A stretch of 64,000 nucleotides of DNA. Origin: Bacteroidota bacterium (lineage in GTDB: Bacteria > Bacteroidota > Ignavibacteria > Palsa-1295). Below are positions 46,101 through 53,191 of this stretch, piece after piece. The notes under the pieces are model-generated. The model ran no database searches and had not been told where the DNA came from. It saw only the letters and a list, made by a program, of their open reading frames with translations. Every line of letters starts with the position of its first letter. The stretch's first letter is position 1. A program made the position numbers and the translations under genes. The stretch lies in the NCBI GenBank assembly GCA_018266755.1, contig JAFDZW010000005.1, positions 899,233 through 963,232 of the forward strand, written 5' to 3'.

Positions 46101-48565
46101 TTGAGACTGCCGTTATTGACCAAGTTCAAGTTCTTGAACGTGAGGTAGCTGCGGCCGTGGCTAATACGGAAGATCGAGCCCGGCGTCGTCGACTGGTTCA
46201 CGAACGTGATACCGCGCTTGCCCGGCTCGGCCGTAAGCGCATCCGGCGACGGAGCGATCTGGTTATTACCATCCCACGACATGTACTGAGCAGACTGGTA
46301 ATCCCATGTCATGCCGTACTGCTTGTTACCCGAGAAGGTGATCGTCGGGGCAACATTCGTCTTCGGAACCCACTTTACCATAGCCGTCGGGCCGGTGCCT
46401 TGGATGTTCGTGAAGTCGATGAACGAGGTCGGCGTCGTCGTGACGGACGAACCCGTGCCGTATTCAGTGTAGTTCGCATCCGTCAACACGAGGGTAAGGT
46501 TACCACCGATACCTCGGAAGCGCATCGAATCGACGGCAGCGCTGATCGTCTGGAAGCGACGGCCAACACCAACTTCGATCGTACCCTGCAAACGGGAAAT
46601 GATGCTGAAGACCTGGCATGCCGTATCGTTCGTGCGATCGCCATCGTCACCCTGGCGGGCAATGACGCAAACACGATAGCAACCCGGAGCGAGCTTCGCG
46701 ATGTCGTTCGTACCCTGCGATGCCGGGAACGAGAACTTCACGTTACCTGCGTCCGTGTTAAGCTCGGGAATGATCGAGTCGGCCTTGAAGACGACGACAC
46801 CGTCGGAGCAGCGATGGATCTCGCAGCGAGCCGGTACGTCGAACAAGTCCTGCACGCCGACCGAAGCGAACACGCCCTGCGGACGGAACTGGCGCTTCTC
46901 CGGCTTTTCTTCCTGGTCGTCCGGGTTGAGCACGTCAACTGCGGCAACGTCCGAAAGGTAGCGAACGGCGACCGACGTACAGATCGTATCGTCGGCATGG
47001 TTCTGGTCGTTGGCCAACAGGGTGACACCGCAGAGGGTGTAGTTACCGTTGGTCTGCGGCAAGAAGTCTTTGAACGTGGTGTCGCGGAACTGCTGTCCCG
47101 GAGCGCTCGACCAATACGGAATGATCACCGTGTCACGGTACACCACCTGACCCTGCGGGTTCTTGATGTAGACCGATACCGGCACATTCTGCTGGTTGTT
47201 GACGCCCATGTTACGGTAGCGGAAGCTGACCGGCGTTGCATAGCCGACTGGTGTTCTGCCACCCGGAGCGGGAATCAACGAGAAGATCGAAGCGACATTG
47301 TTCGGCGGGCTCACGACAAACGACGTCGAGATCGTGTTGTCTGCAGTGTAGCTTTCAGCCGGAGTTGTCGACGTGATCGTATACGAGATCGTGTACAAAC
47401 CGTATGCAGTCGGGGTGAACGACGGGAATGTCGTCGCCGACGATGCGGTGTTGCCGAGCGGGTTCGGAATCTGCGTGCCCGTCGGTGTTACATTCTGGCT
47501 ATAGACCGGAGATGCAACGCCCTGCTGGGTAATCGTGCAGTTTACCTGGCAGCTCGTGATCGCATTCTGACCTTCGTTGACAAGCTTACACGACGGCGTG
47601 AACGCGTTATTGATCAGCAGGATCTGCTGGTCAGCAGGCGACGCGGACGGATTGTTCCACGAAAGGTTGAACGGGTAACGGATCGCCCATACGATGTTGC
47701 GTGTCGGGCCCGTATTGTAGAAGTAATAGCCGTTGTCGTAGTAACCGCCCGTTGTGGTGGTTAGCGACTGACCGGCGCTCAAACTATTGATGTTACCGAG
47801 GTATGCATCCTGGAACGTACCGGCCGTCGTGCGCAGTGCAGTGATGAGGCCGCTGTAGTTGTACGGATACTCCCAGTAATAGCTACCGTTGGTGCCGCTG
47901 TACGGACCATAGTTCATCTGGATCTTCGAGATGAAGGCGCTGCCTTCGAAGAGCTCATACTGATAGCTGATCATGTCCTCGCCGTAGGTAGCAAGGGCTG
48001 TCGAACTATAGTAAGAATCGTAGGCCTTCGGATAGTTACCCATTCCGTCGATCTCGATCCAGAAAATGCGGTTCGGGGCCGAACCGGTCGTGGTATACTG
48101 GACATTATACGTACCCTTGACAGGGAAGGACGAGCCAGTCCAGGCGTGGATGGTATTGTTCGAACCATAGACGTACCCGAACTGTGAGTAATCGGTCCAA
48201 TAATACAGCTGATAGTAACCGCCATACGCGAGGTAATCGTAGACAGCCGCATCAGGAACTGTGGCCGAGCCGCCCATCACAACACCGCCGTTGCCTTTGA
48301 TCTTGATCTTGTTCGTGATCAGATCGCAGTAGCGGAAGTTGAACGGAAGCGTGATCTCGTTCGAGAACTTATAACACATCGTAAAGAAGTCGGTGTTAAA
48401 GCTCGCGAGTTCAGACACCGTGGTGCCACCCGTAAGAGCAACCCACGGATCCGTGTTTACGACCGCACTATAGCTCGACGGCGAATACTGCGCCTGCGCA
48501 TCCTTTGCCGAAGCAAAGAAGGCGAGCATCAGCAAGCCGACTAGTAAAGTGTAGAGTTTTTTCAT
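43157..48565 (-). CDS. Giant T9SS-exported surface protein with parallel beta-helix region
   Basis: 1802 residues with signal peptide MKKLYTLLVGLLMLAFFASA and following KDAQAQ. Roughly: a Tyr/Asn-rich N-terminal domain (30-300); three or four Ig-like modules of the ADNTIST/ANDQNHADDTICTS type (300-660); a right-handed beta-helix (about 660-1180), with ISAAVDSMRFRGIGG and NNSIAVADAPAAVVMNHVA showing pectate-lyase-like coils; a CARDB-like Ig module (NMGSIIANNRTVTAKTEYS); a flavodoxin/GATase1-like domain near 1360-1610 (LAAALQRLGVAYDSLDRNAW, EEQEVINYLKAGQS); a fibronectin-III-like domain; and a T9SS CTD (FAVAQNFPNPFTVSTTIGYS, LASGTYIYEVSF). Opposite-strand frames across it are shadows. Probably an adhesin or a polysaccharide-binding cell-surface protein. 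Confidence 0.92.
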   Translation of the reverse strand: MKKLYTLLVGLLMLAFFASAKDAQAQYSPSSYSAVVNTDPWVALTGGTTVSELASFNTDFFTMCYKFSNEITLPFNFRYCDLITNKIKIKGNGGVVMGGSATVPDAAVYDYLAYGGYYQLYYWTDYSQFGYVYGSNNTIHAWTGSSFPVKGTYNVQYTTTGSAPNRIFWIEIDGMGNYPKAYDSYYSSTALATYGEDMISYQYELFEGSAFISKIQMNYGPYSGTNGSYYWEYPYNYSGLITALRTTAGTFQDAYLGNINSLSAGQSLTTTTGGYYDNGYYFYNTGPTRNIVWAIRYPFNLSWNNPSASPADQQILLINNAFTPSCKLVNEGQNAITSCQVNCTITQQGVASPVYSQNVTPTGTQIPNPLGNTASSATTFPSFTPTAYGLYTISYTITSTTPAESYTADNTISTSFVVSPPNNVASIFSLIPAPGGRTPVGYATPVSFRYRNMGVNNQQNVPVSVYIKNPQGQVVYRDTVIIPYWSSAPGQQFRDTTFKDFLPQTNGNYTLCGVTLLANDQNHADDTICTSVAVRYLSDVAAVDVLNPDDQEEKPEKRQFRPQGVFASVGVQDLFDVPARCEIHRCSDGVVVFKADSIIPELNTDAGNVKFSFPASQGTNDIAKLAPGCYRVCVIARQGDDGDRTNDTACQVFSIISRLQGTIEVGVGRRFQTISAAVDSMRFRGIGGNLTLVLTDANYTEYGTGSSVTTTPTSFIDFTNIQGTGPTAMVKWVPKTNVAPTITFSGNKQYGMTWDYQSAQYMSWDGNNQIAPSPDALTAEPGKRGITFVNQSTTPGSIFRISHGRSYLTFKNLNLVNNGSLNNNQSRAISIANVYDFNSYNFGRVFDTSEIHHITVDNCFIGNANVAISDSGTVPLFDVTKAFYQDRRNHDNVFSRNTIGSASNPIGAVGIQLTNEDGALVLRNEISNITGASTSSNYVAGITASNGNSINLMLNGNKIHNVTAPNISGSTTAGVDIQQASIIYVTGTGPNQRRSTLPVSTGNRIVNNFVYDLRVNGANTTTFIPMRDVTVGSSTYTVANDSIFNNSIAVADAPAAVVMNHVAKPFLWNNIYQNLNNSANATAVLYNLTVPRPMFSNVSSNNNLIDFRNASAFANMSEYDAATGTSTYAITVPTLNAWRTMSQQDILSVGGDPLFTTDSLHLPIATTYLYTTASNNGAWLGSATQATDIDGDSRVVASGNPDIGADEFDGFQYTNDLSVMTITKPAGIVNTNGVIQVTAENPLAIQAVVKNMGSIIANNRTVTAKTEYSTNNGISWFPLASTTSAPMTWAVGEAKTVDLVGPVITNEATRLFRVTVSVANDQYNANNTQTKVFQILVKRAATLLTYNSSTLRGQQNKDSLAAALQRLGVAYDSLDRNAWGANLIDYSPWWTLVWATGDPTTAYQTVGSTNLGVGSISLKEEQEVINYLKAGQSYAKKSFIVAGQNVAQYLDPNSAFKQQNNVITDAEFMTSWMHTSFVGRWPVQNYPTASPNSYYGTAKGTGVYFVFSDSLWAASPDVIKPNPITGTVGTNTSRFAYFYPQHGSTPSDSGAGTAWNGANFNIVFYAFDWADAVQTVGLRDGEIAPVNVSGTTRFLRGALDFIKSFGGTVLPVEFTNVNGAAKTNGNLISWSVAGQKDIDRYEVEMLGSDNTWNWAGTVKATSTDNYSFLHSAESALETGKSYTYRVAAVNLDGSRQTSGTVNVERTAEGASFAVAQNFPNPFTVSTTIGYSLPEAGTVSIRVLDLTGKVVTVAVDGQSMTAGQHNFTFNANELASGTYIYEVSFTNADGQTSVMRNKMTLNK

Positions 48566-48676
48566 AGGTTTTGGTACTAGTATAGATAGTTAGTTCGGTG
48601 CGAAGCTGGCCTCCACAAACCGCGACTAAAACATTTGCCCACAACGGTTAAACCCATTCTGGGCACCCCTAAGACA

Positions 48677-48684
48677 CAAAAATA
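48677..48684 (-). promoter_or_regulatory. TAnnTTTG promoter box of the giant surface-protein gene
   Basis: Minus strand TATTTTTG, preceded by a TTTTTTTG tract 15 nt upstream, and about 110 nt before the ATG at 48565. It implies a 5' leader of about 100 nt. The site is part of a near-palindrome (48675-48697) that also shows TACTTTTG on the plus strand. Confidence 0.6.
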
Positions 48685-48880
48685 CGTACTTTTGTGACAC
48701 AAAAAAAGAATTTCACAAAGAAAAAATTTTTGTGGCCCTGCGCCCCGCCTTATTCCTTCTCGGGAGAACTTATTCATCGATCGTGAGAGCTAATATTACC
48801 ATAAAAACAAGATATTAACGTCTACTAGCCTCCCCACCAGCCCTTCTTGGAAAACCCTAATTTAGTCGTTCGGGTGATTT

Positions 48881-48909
48881 TTTGTGGGGAGAGAGAAATC
48901 GTATGTTTG
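48881..48909 (+). promoter_or_regulatory. Promoter of the candidate 6S-like RNA
   Basis: TTTG (48881-48884), a 17-nt spacer, then TATGTTTG (48902-48909), matching the Bacteroidota TTTG/TAnnTTTG pair. It is the only box in the window for which I identified a -33 TTTG at close to consensus spacing. Confidence 0.7.
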
Positions 48910-48913
48910 CACA

Positions 48914-49068
48914 GCCGCCATCAACCCTCAGAAGCCACGTGATATAGTTACGCACTCTGGACAGAGAGCAGGAGATAGAATTCGGCATTTTCGACACCGA
49001 ATTCCGACGATAATGAGTTGTATTGATAGCCCCCACACTCGCGCGGACGGAGGCTTGAGATGGTTTTT
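48914..49068 (+). ncRNA. Candidate structured small RNA, 6S-like architecture
   Basis: About 155 nt between a promoter (48881-48909) and a U-tract (49064-49068). The two ends pair: CCATC (48918-48922) with GATGG (49059-49063), then TC with GA, AAGCC (48932-48936) with GGCTT (49052-49056), and CGT (48938-48940) with ACG (49047-49049). Mid-molecule is a perfect hairpin GAATTCGG/CCGAATTC (48978-48985 with 48997-49004). The two strands between closing stem and apical hairpin are largely unpaired, as in the open bubble of 6S RNA. No convincing coding frame covers it. Identity with 6S (ssrS) is inference; an alternative hairpin CGCG...CGCG followed by TTTTT (49076-49080) could extend the 3' end. 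Confidence 0.55.
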
Positions 49069-49093
49069 CTCCGCGTTTTTGCTGCTAATGAAG

Positions 49094-49121
49094 AAGGGCG
49101 GCCCCGAAATGGGCCGCCCTT
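49094..49121. terminator. Hairpin terminator between the small RNA and lemA
   Basis: AAGGGCGGCCC (49094-49104) pairs with GGGCCGCCCTT (49111-49121) around CGAAAT. It lies 97 bp beyond the lemA stop on the minus strand and about 25 bp beyond the small RNA on the plus strand. Symmetric A/T ends allow use on both strands. Confidence 0.75.
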
Positions 49122-49217
49122 TCTTGTTTGTGCACTTCTATTGCCGAACGGAGAATCCTCTGGGGCATGCGGGGCAAAAATGACCGCGCCTCTGTGGTTT
49201 CCGTCCGACGGCCATCG

Positions 49218-49901
49218 TCATTTCGACGGTCTGGCAACCCCGTTCTTGGGCTCTGGTGCAGTTGACGGAGCGGGCTCCTGCGACGCAGGTGCCTGGGTCG
49301 GTTCGGTGCCGAAGTTCACTTTTGGCGCATTTTCGGCTCCTTGGGCAGCTTGGAACACCTGGTATTCCTTAAATCCGCTCATCCCGGCGATAATGCTGGC
49401 CGGAAACGAGAGGATACGGGTATTGTACTCTTTCACACGTTCATTATATGTCTTGCGCTCGGTTGCAACCCGGTTTTCGGCGCCTTCAATCTGCGACATG
49501 AGCGTTTGGAAGTTCGCCTGCGACTTCAAGTCGGGGTATTTCTCGACCGTGACCAGCAGACGCGAGAGCGCGCCCGAAAGCTCGCCCTGCATTTTCTCGA
49601 AATTCGCCATTGCCTGCGGATCCTTGAGGGCCTCGGGCGTGAGTTGAACGCTCGTCGCACGGGCGCGGGCGCTAATGACCGCATCGAGCGTGCTGCGCTC
49701 GGCTTGTACCGAGCCCTGGACGGTGGACACAAGATTCGGGATAAGATCGCTTCGACGCTGATAGGCGGTATTGAGGTTGCCGATCGATTCCTTGATGTTT
49801 TGGTCGAGCTGTACCATGCCATTATAGGTACTGCGCCACCAACTGAAAAGCACGATCACTACAAAGAGGATCGAGCCGATAATAAGCCATGACTTTTTCA
49901 T
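49218..49901 (-). CDS. lemA: LemA family protein
   Basis: 227 residues. One N-terminal TM segment (about 5-23, WLIIGSILFVVIVLFSWW) is followed by the LemA helical domain: YNGMVQLDQNIKESIGNLNTAYQRRSDLIPNLVSTVQG, then AAISARARAT-like helices, EKYPDLKSQANFQTLMSQIEGAENRVATER and YNERVKEYNTRILSFPASI. The last 35 residues are a Pro/Ala/Glu-rich disordered tail. Membrane-anchored with the helical bundle outside the cytosol; molecular role unknown. A TAnnTTTG box (49952-49959) lies 50 bp upstream. Confidence 0.95.
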   Translation of the reverse strand: MKKSWLIIGSILFVVIVLFSWWRSTYNGMVQLDQNIKESIGNLNTAYQRRSDLIPNLVSTVQGSVQAERSTLDAVISARARATSVQLTPEALKDPQAMANFEKMQGELSGALSRLLVTVEKYPDLKSQANFQTLMSQIEGAENRVATERKTYNERVKEYNTRILSFPASIIAGMSGFKEYQVFQAAQGAENAPKVNFGTEPTQAPASQEPAPSTAPEPKNGVARPSK

Positions 49902-49951
49902 TGTCTCGTAGTTCGGTTAGAAACCCGCGAGGAGTGTACGTCCCGGGTACT

Positions 49952-49959
49952 CAAAGTTA
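49952..49959 (-). promoter_or_regulatory. TAnnTTTG promoter box of lemA
   Basis: Reads TAACTTTG on the minus strand, 50 nt before the lemA ATG. Confidence 0.5.
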
Positions 49960-50050
49960 CGAACGAAACACGTCGGGCTGCCGAAGAAGAGGTTGTGCCA
50001 AAAGACAGCAAACGACCCGCGACACATGGTGTCTCGTTAACCCCACCCAA

Positions 50051-50074
50051 CCTTCTCCCCCGAAGGGGAGAAGG
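50051..50074. repeat. Dispersed CCTTCTCCCC palindrome
   Basis: CCTTCTCCCC and GGGGAGAAGG flank CGAA in a 10-bp stem, 45 bp after the stop of the minus-strand gene 50119. It may act as a terminator, but it has no T-run; it looks like a mobile intergenic hairpin. Confidence 0.55.
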
Positions 50075-50118
50075 GGGGAATATTCGTCACATCCTGGATG
50101 CGACGAACGTGGGTGAGG

Positions 50119-52380
50119 TTACACTTTGCGAACCGACCTGATGTAGGTCGAAACGCGTCCGTCGGCGTCGCGAATAACGATCCGACAGAGATATAATCCA
50201 CATGCAAGCGGGCGTCCGTCGTCCCCCGCTCCGTCGAAACGCAGCGAGACAGCGCCTCCTGCGAATCGCTCGTCGTTGCAGAGTGTCCGGACGATCACCC
50301 CCGTTTCGCTCACTAATTCGACGGTAACGGTTGCATTCGCCGGACATGCGAATGTCACGTTCGATGCAGTGTTGAACGGATTCGGGCTGACGGTCGGCTC
50401 TGCAAGCTCGTGCGCTTCGACGCTGACATCGGCGAATGCATTGATGACGGTCACGGTGAACGATTGGGTCGTCATGTGCCCTCGGTGATCGGAAGCGGCA
50501 AGCGTTACCGGATACTCAGCGGCCGACGTATCCGCGCGGCCCGAGAGGGTGCCGAACCGGTCGATCTGCAACCACCGAGGACCGGAGAGCATCGTGATCT
50601 TCGGATGCTCGTCGCGCTGTGCGCTTGCTTGGGGGCGATAGACATACCAATCGCCGCGAGCAACGATGGTCGAGCTTGGAAACGAGGTAAAGACCACTGC
50701 CGTATCGATGAACCGCCAATCGAGCGTCGTACTGTCGAAGCCGTTCGAGATCGTGACGGTCACCGTGGACTCGTCTTCGTGATGCATCTTCTTATACCGG
50801 TCGAGCACCAGCACCGAATCGGTGCCGAGCATCCACTTTCCCCACTGCCATGTGTACGTCAGCGGCAACCCCTGCGGGTCCTGTGCATGCACAACCAGCG
50901 TATCGTTACGATTGATCGAAAAGTGCAAGACGCGATGAGGAGTAAAGACGTGTTGCGCGTTGATCGAATCGCTCGTCATCGTTCGCGGCGCATACGAAAC
51001 CACCTGCGGCGGAAACGGATCGTGCGAACGGAAGCGGCGCATCACGTTGCGTGTCACCCACTCGACGGTCGTATCGCCCATGGCAAGTCCGTCCGACCAA
51101 TTGATTGTTGCCGCATTGAACACAGCGCCGCCGTTCGGCATGATGTAATACCCCATCGTCGCCGCGCCGGTCGTCCCACCCGATTCGCTTGCGGCAGGCG
51201 AGAGGCCGAGGATCCGGAAATTTCGAGGCGTGCGATCGGCGCCGATGAGCGCCATCATGCTATCGCGGCCCCAATAGTAGAGAGCGCCATCGACTTCGTA
51301 ACCGACAATCGCCGACGCATGACCGAATATGTCGCCGTCGCGAACGTTCGTGCCGCGGAAGATCCAGTCGTCGCTGTGAAAGACCGTATATCCTCCGCTT
51401 CCATTAATACCGAGCAGCACGGAGTCGTGATTGACATACCCACCGTGTTCGAAGCTGACACCGATGAGCGAATTCTCGGGCTCGTTGATCGGATCGCGGC
51501 CCCAGTTCTCGGTGACGACGGAATTATCGACGCCATAGAGCGGGTCACGATTCGCGCTCTTATAGCACACCATCGTCTTGCCGGCATCTTCGAAGCGGAC
51601 CTGCCACCAACAGGTATTGCCGCCGAGGACGATGATGCGTCCACCTCGATCGACGAAGTGCTGGATTGCCGTGCGTTCGGTGCGCGACCAATATTCCGAG
51701 TGGCCGCCGATGACGAACACATCGTACGCATCGAGCAGCGACGGGTCGGCGTCGAGATCGTTCATCATGCACGTCTCGTAGTCGATGTGTTCTTTCTCGA
51801 TCCAGCGGATGAGTTTGTCGGCATGTTTGAAATAGATCGAGCTCATCCAATTTGTGAACGGACGTTCAAACGAGACCTTATACGAAGCCGTGGTATTGGT
51901 GGAGTTAAAATCGTAGAGGCTCTTGCCGCCGAAGCTATTATAGGCCTGCCACGTATTCGACGACATAGATACGAGCATCTTCGACGTCGAACCCGGCACG
52001 CGTTCTCTCACGCAGAAGATAATGCGCTTCATACCGGACGTCGTCGGAAATTCGGCCGAGTACATTCCGGCGGACCATTCGTCCGGGATGCGCAGTTCGG
52101 CGGTGACCTTCCATCCGCAGCCGAGTGCATAGGCACTATCGCGCAGGGGCTGCAAGCCGCCATGCACACCGTCGATCGTAGCAACACGAACATGCTCGGC
52201 ACCGAGACGGGTGATGCCGATCGAAAATGTATCGAGGGTGGTAGAAATATGAAAACGAAGTGTGTCTCCCTTGGTAACGGAAAGCGAACTGAGATATCCT
52301 CCTTCTTCGGCTCGTCCGTTGAGTACACACAACACTATAATACAAGCACCGAATAGTGCCTGCACGGCTCGTAACTTCAT
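50119..52380 (-). CDS. N,N-dimethylformamidase-beta-like protein with Ig and T9SS domains
   Basis: 753 residues from the ATG at 52380 (signal MKLRAVQALFGACIIVLCVLNGRA). Residues about 35-480 match the large-subunit domain of N,N-dimethylformamidase: LVSMSSNTWQAYNSFGGKSLYDF, RWIEKEHIDYETCMMND, YDVFVIGGHSEYWSRTERTA, VDRGGRIIVLGGNTCWWQ. A putative Ig (He_PIG-type) domain follows (SGPRWLQIDRFGTLSGRADT), then a T9SS CTD (PTVSPNPFNTASNVTF, LACGLYLCRIVIRDADG). The family includes amidohydrolases, yet this copy is secreted and may instead be a glycan-active or structural domain. The active residues of DMFase are not verified. Confidence 0.88.
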   Translation of the reverse strand: MKLRAVQALFGACIIVLCVLNGRAEEGGYLSSLSVTKGDTLRFHISTTLDTFSIGITRLGAEHVRVATIDGVHGGLQPLRDSAYALGCGWKVTAELRIPDEWSAGMYSAEFPTTSGMKRIIFCVRERVPGSTSKMLVSMSSNTWQAYNSFGGKSLYDFNSTNTTASYKVSFERPFTNWMSSIYFKHADKLIRWIEKEHIDYETCMMNDLDADPSLLDAYDVFVIGGHSEYWSRTERTAIQHFVDRGGRIIVLGGNTCWWQVRFEDAGKTMVCYKSANRDPLYGVDNSVVTENWGRDPINEPENSLIGVSFEHGGYVNHDSVLLGINGSGGYTVFHSDDWIFRGTNVRDGDIFGHASAIVGYEVDGALYYWGRDSMMALIGADRTPRNFRILGLSPAASESGGTTGAATMGYYIMPNGGAVFNAATINWSDGLAMGDTTVEWVTRNVMRRFRSHDPFPPQVVSYAPRTMTSDSINAQHVFTPHRVLHFSINRNDTLVVHAQDPQGLPLTYTWQWGKWMLGTDSVLVLDRYKKMHHEDESTVTVTISNGFDSTTLDWRFIDTAVVFTSFPSSTIVARGDWYVYRPQASAQRDEHPKITMLSGPRWLQIDRFGTLSGRADTSAAEYPVTLAASDHRGHMTTQSFTVTVINAFADVSVEAHELAEPTVSPNPFNTASNVTFACPANATVTVELVSETGVIVRTLCNDERFAGGAVSLRFDGAGDDGRPLACGLYLCRIVIRDADGRVSTYIRSVRKV

Positions 52381-53191
52381 CGTGACTCTCTGTCTCTCTC
52401 GCGCTTGGGGAAATGCGACGTGCGCTCTGTGTGATCGCTCGTATAATAGTGAATGAAATTTTGGAATCAATTAGTTCCAAATCGGGCATGCGGCCGTTGT
52501 TCTCTCCGACTTCGTACACTGTCATTCTGAGCACATTCGCTTCGCTCAATGTAAGCTCCGCGAAGAATCCCTTTCGCGGAGCCGCAGCATACCGACGCCA
52601 GTAGGACGGACTCTCAGTCCGTCCCCTTTCGGCAGCCACAAACATTCGGCCCTGCCACGAACCCCGCCCACGAATGAATTCGTGGGCTACGCCTGTGGCC
52701 GTCCTGCCGGACTCAATGCGGCGAAGCCGCAGTGCCTCCTTACCCCAACACGTCATTCTGAGCGAAGCGAAGAATCCCTCTAGCGGAGCCGTAGTATGTT
52801 GACGCCAGTAGGACGGACTCTCAGTCCGTCCCGTTTCGGTCTGTACGAACCGCTGAGGCAACCCGAAGGGATTCTTCGCTTCGCTCAGAATGACGATAGT
52901 TCGATCAGGTGACGATAGTTCGCCCAGAATGACGATAGTTCGCTCAGGTGACGAGTATCAATAATACTAAATACATCAAAACTGAGTCGCACACCATACA
53001 CACAGCTTGTTTTGTGGCAACAGGTCGATCTGGAGAAGACCTTATCACATTTCTTTTCTATGCTTGGCCGTGTCGGTACGATTTCTTGGCCGGTCCCCGC
53101 TATATTATGTGCATCGTGGCGAACTATGGTTGTGCCCCAGACGCCGTTGGTAGTTCGCGAGAGATTCAATCAAGTATCATTATTACGTTGT
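52381..53191. repeat. 811-bp repeat-rich spacer
   Basis: Non-coding. Two copies of a composite element (about 52525-52630 and 52770-52840) each carry CATTCTGAGC, AAGAATCCCT and the hairpin GGACGGACTctcAGTCCGTCC (52604-52624 and 52811-52831). A reverse copy of the CATTCTGAGC word lies near 52875-52895. Three short direct copies of GACGATAGTTCG occur at about 52892-52945. Coordinates of the composite elements are approximate. The gene at 53192 follows. Confidence 0.75.

Noticed and set aside
45896-47764. A 622-codon open frame on the plus strand
   Set aside because: It is antisense to the in-frame, domain-rich 1802-residue protein. Its product is Arg/Val/Asp-rich with no domain, typical of a shadow produced by codon bias.
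48884-49183. A 99-codon plus-strand frame over the candidate small RNA
   Set aside because: No domain and no conserved start; it reads through both hairpins. The RNA explanation fits better.
50410-52356. A 648-codon plus-strand frame
   Set aside because: It mirrors the dimethylformamidase-like gene. Composition (Arg, Asp, Ile) and lack of domains mark it as a shadow.
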